This document shows, piece after piece, positions 6,019 to 6,697 of a stretch of DNA of 6,697 nt. The stretch is taken from NCBI GenBank assembly GCA_029239415.1, contig JAQZAY010000211.1, forward strand, positions 1 through 6,697. The letters run 5' to 3'. Numbering within the stretch: the first letter of the stretch is position 1; each line of letters starts with the position of its first letter. The notes under the pieces are model-generated. The model worked only from the letters and a program-made list of their open reading frames with translations, was not told where the DNA came from and searched no databases. This stretch comes from Pseudomonas sp. (GTDB taxonomy: Bacteria > Pseudomonadota > Gammaproteobacteria > Pseudomonadales > Pseudomonadaceae). A program made the position numbers and the translations under genes.

Positions 6019-6697
6019 CTAGCCGTCGTCATTCTTCCTGCGTGGCTTGCGCCGGTCTGCCGGAGTGTCATCCTCCAGCAGTTTGGAGGGCGGCTTGCCG
6101 CTGTCGCTGCGCACCTGGGCGTGGCTGATCAGGGCGAAGATGAAGCTGCCACCTATGATGTTGCCCGCAAGCGTCGGCAGGGCGAACTCCAGCCAGAAAC
6201 GGGTCCAGGTCTCGTCGCCTGCCCACACCAGGTACGACACTTCAACCGAGCCCACGACGATATGCGTGAAGTCACCCAAGGCCATCAGGTAGGTGATGAG
6301 CATGATGATCCAGATCTTGGCATGCTCCATCGAAGGAATCATCCAGACCATGGTGGCGATCATCCAGCCAGACACAATGCCTTTGGCGAACATCTGGCTG
6401 ATGTCGTTCTTCATTACCTTGCGGCCCACTTCGAGAAAGGCCACGTCGGTCTTGCTGTCGAAGATCGGCAGTTCCAGCATGACCCAGGCGACGAGCAATG
6501 TCCCGGCGAGGTTGCCGACCAGTACCACGCCCCACAGGCGCAGCAACCTGCCCAGGTTGAGCAGGGTAGGGGTGGTCATCAAGGGAAGTACTGCGGTGAG
6601 GGTGTTCTCGGTGAACAGTTGCTGGCGGGCGAGAATCACCGCCAGGAAGCCCGCGCTGTAGCCGAGGCTGGCGATCACCTGGCTACTCTCGTTGTCG
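6019..6697 (-). CDS. Formate/nitrite transporter family protein (FocA/NirC fold), 5' end outside the window
   Basis: The last 226 or so residues of a formate/nitrite transporter (FNT) channel, a pentameric inner-membrane family that moves small monovalent anions such as formate, nitrite or hydrosulfide. The frame remains open to the window edge (DNESSQVIASLGYSAGF...), so the GTG at 6678 is internal and the start lies upstream. Visible family features, numbered from that GTG: RQQLFTENT (18-26) at the first half-helix break, DFTHIVVGS (136-144) with His139 at the position of the central pore histidine of FocA, and GNIIGGSFIFALISHAQVR (172-190) as the last membrane helix. A charged tail of about 30 residues (rich in Asp, Arg, Lys) follows and should be cytoplasmic. 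The LFTENT signature resembles the YfdC-like subgroup rather than classical FocA/NirC, so the substrate cannot be named. Stop codon TAG at 6019-6021. Confidence 0.88.
   Translation of the reverse strand, partial: DNESSQVIASLGYSAGFLAVILARQQLFTENTLTAVLPLMTTPTLLNLGRLLRLWGVVLVGNLAGTLLVAWVMLELPIFDSKTDVAFLEVGRKVMKNDISQMFAKGIVSGWMIATMVWMIPSMEHAKIWIIMLITYLMALGDFTHIVVGSVEVSYLVWAGDETWTRFWLEFALPTLAGNIIGGSFIFALISHAQVRSDSGKPPSKLLEDDTPADRRKPRRKNDDG

Noticed and set aside
1..6697. CRISPR array, tRNA or rRNA gene, insertion sequence or prophage
   Set aside because: No regularly spaced repeats, tRNA-like cloverleaf, transposase motif or phage gene was seen; the window is core-genome in character.

Overview
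The window looks like chromosomal DNA from a Pseudomonas, most likely near the P. putida group. It is GC-rich with G/C-ending third codon positions. It carries a 948-residue RapA/HepA of the Pseudomonas type, a DUF2288 protein, and two small hypothetical genes next to rapA. In P. aeruginosa, as I recall, hepA (PA3308), two small hypothetical genes and the Anr-dependent small RNA phrS lie together; the same order is visible here.

Layout: bases 1-115 are a leader with no gene I can support. A DUF2288 gene (116-433, +) converges on rapA (586-3432, -), with a strong hairpin between them. A 112-bp gap separates rapA from a divergent lipoprotein gene (3545-4237, +). Two small genes of unknown function follow on the same strand: a 109-residue Pro/Gln/Arg-rich protein (4323-4652) and a 52-residue protein with a lysine-rich tail (4726-4884).

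The most interesting part is 4939-5087. An almost perfect Anr/FNR box (TTGACCTCGATCAA) is placed exactly where a class II activator site should be relative to a TACAGT -10 element. A textbook intrinsic terminator ends 100 bp further on, with no closed reading frame in between. This is best read as an oxygen-responsive small RNA, probably the local PhrS homologue, though apparently shorter than the roughly 210 nt I recall for P. aeruginosa PhrS.

Convergent to it (5133-5843, -) is a MASE2-type membrane protein of the DgcC/AdrA kind. Its GGDEF domain has been cut down in frame to its first and last few dozen residues, so the catalytic core is missing. The window ends in the 3' part of a formate/nitrite transporter family gene (6019-6697, -, start outside).

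The genes do not form one pathway. RapA recycles RNA polymerase, the transporter and the Anr-driven RNA are consistent with low-oxygen physiology, and the MASE2 protein is a likely decayed or repurposed c-di-GMP signalling protein.
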